Shown here one piece after another: positions 12,351 to 13,281 of a DNA stretch of 13,281 nucleotides (its first letter is position 1; every line of letters begins with the position of its first letter). The notes under the pieces are model-generated. The model saw only the letters and a program-made list of their open reading frames with translations. It made no database searches and was not told where the DNA came from. This DNA comes from an uncultured Gemmobacter sp. Its GTDB lineage: Bacteria > Pseudomonadota > Alphaproteobacteria > Rhodobacterales > Rhodobacteraceae. The DNA is taken from NCBI GenBank assembly GCA_937983495.1, contig CALKAA010000100.1:1-13281 (forward strand). The letters are read 5' to 3'. A program made the position numbers and the translations under genes.

Positions 12351-13281
12351 TCCTTGATCTCCCGCCAGCGGCGCCCGTCACGATGCATCAGCATCAGCGC
12401 ATCCTCCGGGCCGGAAGAGCCGGGATCATAGCCTTTGGGCTTGTCGCCCCGCGCCTCCCAGCCCTGAATGATCGGGTCAGTCCAGGCCCAGGCAGCCTCC
12501 AGCTCGTCGCCACGCATGAACAGCGTCTGGTTGCCGCGGATCACATCCATGATCAAACGCTCGTAAGCATCTGGAATATCGGCCGCTTCTTCACCAAGCG
12601 CCTCGGCAAAACTCATGTCCAGCGGCACCTGCATCAGGCGCATACCGCCGGGCCCCGGCTCCTTGATCATCACCGACAGGTTCATGCCCTCATTTGGCTG
12701 CAATCGGATCACCAGCACATTTTCGCGCCAGCCCTCGGCGTCGTCGAAAATCGAATGCGGCGGTTCCTTGAAGGTGATGGCAATTTCGCTGGCCCGCGCG
12801 CGCAGCTTCTTGCCGGTGCGCAGATAGAAAGGCGTGTTCTTCCAGCGCCAGTTTGCGACATGCACTTTCAGTGCGATATAGCTCTCGGTGCGGCTATCCG
12901 GGTTCTCGCTATCCTCCAGATAGCCGGGGGCCGTTTTTGTCGGATTATACTGTCCACGCACGATATCTTCATGAGGAACGGGCTGCAAGGCGCGGATAAC
13001 CTTCAGCTTTTCATCGCGCACGGCATTGGGGTCGAAATGATAGGGCGGTTCCATCGCGATCAGGCACAAAAGCTGCATCAGGTGATTTTGCACCATGTCG
13101 CGCATCGCGCCGGATTTGTCATAGTAAGAGCCGCGCCCCTCGACCCCGACGGTTTCGGCCACAGTGATCTGCACATGGTCGATGAACTGGCTGTTCCACA
13201 GTGGCTCGAACAGGATATTGGCAAAGCGCACCGCCATCAGGTTCTGCACGGTTTCCTTGCCGAGGTAATGGTCGATCCGGT
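12347..13281 (-). CDS. zwf: Glucose-6-phosphate dehydrogenase, 3' part (5' end outside window)
   Basis: 310 residues are in the window, entering at the right edge with the active-site signature RIDHYLGKE (13252-13280), so roughly the first 175 residues, with the NADP-binding Rossmann domain, lie beyond. DMVQNHLMQLL contains the His expected to be the catalytic base, and YLRTGKKL is the usual substrate/coenzyme region. The C-terminus (DGRRWREIKE) is complete. The enzyme oxidises glucose 6-phosphate to 6-phosphogluconolactone, making NADPH, and starts both the Entner-Doudoroff and oxidative pentose-phosphate routes. It is first of the three visible operon genes, with a 4-base overlap to pgl. 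Confidence 0.97.
   Translation of the reverse strand, partial: RIDHYLGKETVQNLMAVRFANILFEPLWNSQFIDHVQITVAETVGVEGRGSYYDKSGAMRDMVQNHLMQLLCLIAMEPPYHFDPNAVRDEKLKVIRALQPVPHEDIVRGQYNPTKTAPGYLEDSENPDSRTESYIALKVHVANWRWKNTPFYLRTGKKLRARASEIAITFKEPPHSIFDDAEGWRENVLVIRLQPNEGMNLSVMIKEPGPGGMRLMQVPLDMSFAEALGEEAADIPDAYERLIMDVIRGNQTLFMRGDELEAAWAWTDPIIQGWEARGDKPKGYDPGSSGPEDALMLMHRDGRRWREIKE

Overview
The window is GC-rich and densely coded, and looks like a chromosomal segment of an alphaproteobacterium of the Rhodobacteraceae (Rhodobacter/Paracoccus/Roseobacter type). The evidence is the set of one-carbon genes, the zwf-pgl-pgi order, the tRNA-Gly(CCC) sequence, and an intergenic motif (TATTTG...AAGATGAAG after a GC hairpin) that I recall from genomes of this family. 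No transposase, integrase, CRISPR array or phage gene is visible.

Left part (1-7777, all + strand). A run of one-carbon/corrinoid genes: a 98-residue Virulence_fact-type small protein, a divergent MetF-like methylenetetrahydrofolate reductase, and a free-standing methyltetrahydrofolate-binding (pterin) methyltransferase domain ending at a good terminator. Then comes a large secreted-type RTX protein with a glycoside-hydrolase-like N-terminal domain. It is followed by a small cupin whose stop codon overlaps (ATGA) the start of a RamA-like corrinoid activator ([2Fe-2S] ferredoxin plus ASKHA ATPase). The one-carbon pieces fit the split methionine synthase reported for some Roseobacter-group bacteria: the pterin module is a separate protein and a RamA-like protein replaces the MetH reactivation domain. 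The homocysteine-binding and cobalamin-binding modules are not in this window.

Middle part (7778-9960). A secreted fasciclin-domain protein (+), tRNA-Gly(CCC) (+), a secreted CHAP-domain putative cell-wall amidase (-) with its own terminator, a 306-base divergent intergenic region with inverted and direct repeats, and a RidA-family imine deaminase (+).

Right part (9961-13281, - strand). The upper Entner-Doudoroff/pentose-phosphate genes in the order zwf (5' end outside the window) > pgl > pgi. zwf and pgl overlap by 4 bases. The convergent ridA/pgi junction carries two perfect hairpins and the recurrent motif.

The most interesting part is the corrinoid/one-carbon cluster: a MetF-like protein lacking the usual Asp of the RGD motif, an uncharacterised small partner protein, a cupin translationally coupled to the corrinoid activator, Arg-rich tails on two components, and an RTX hydrolase sitting between the two halves.
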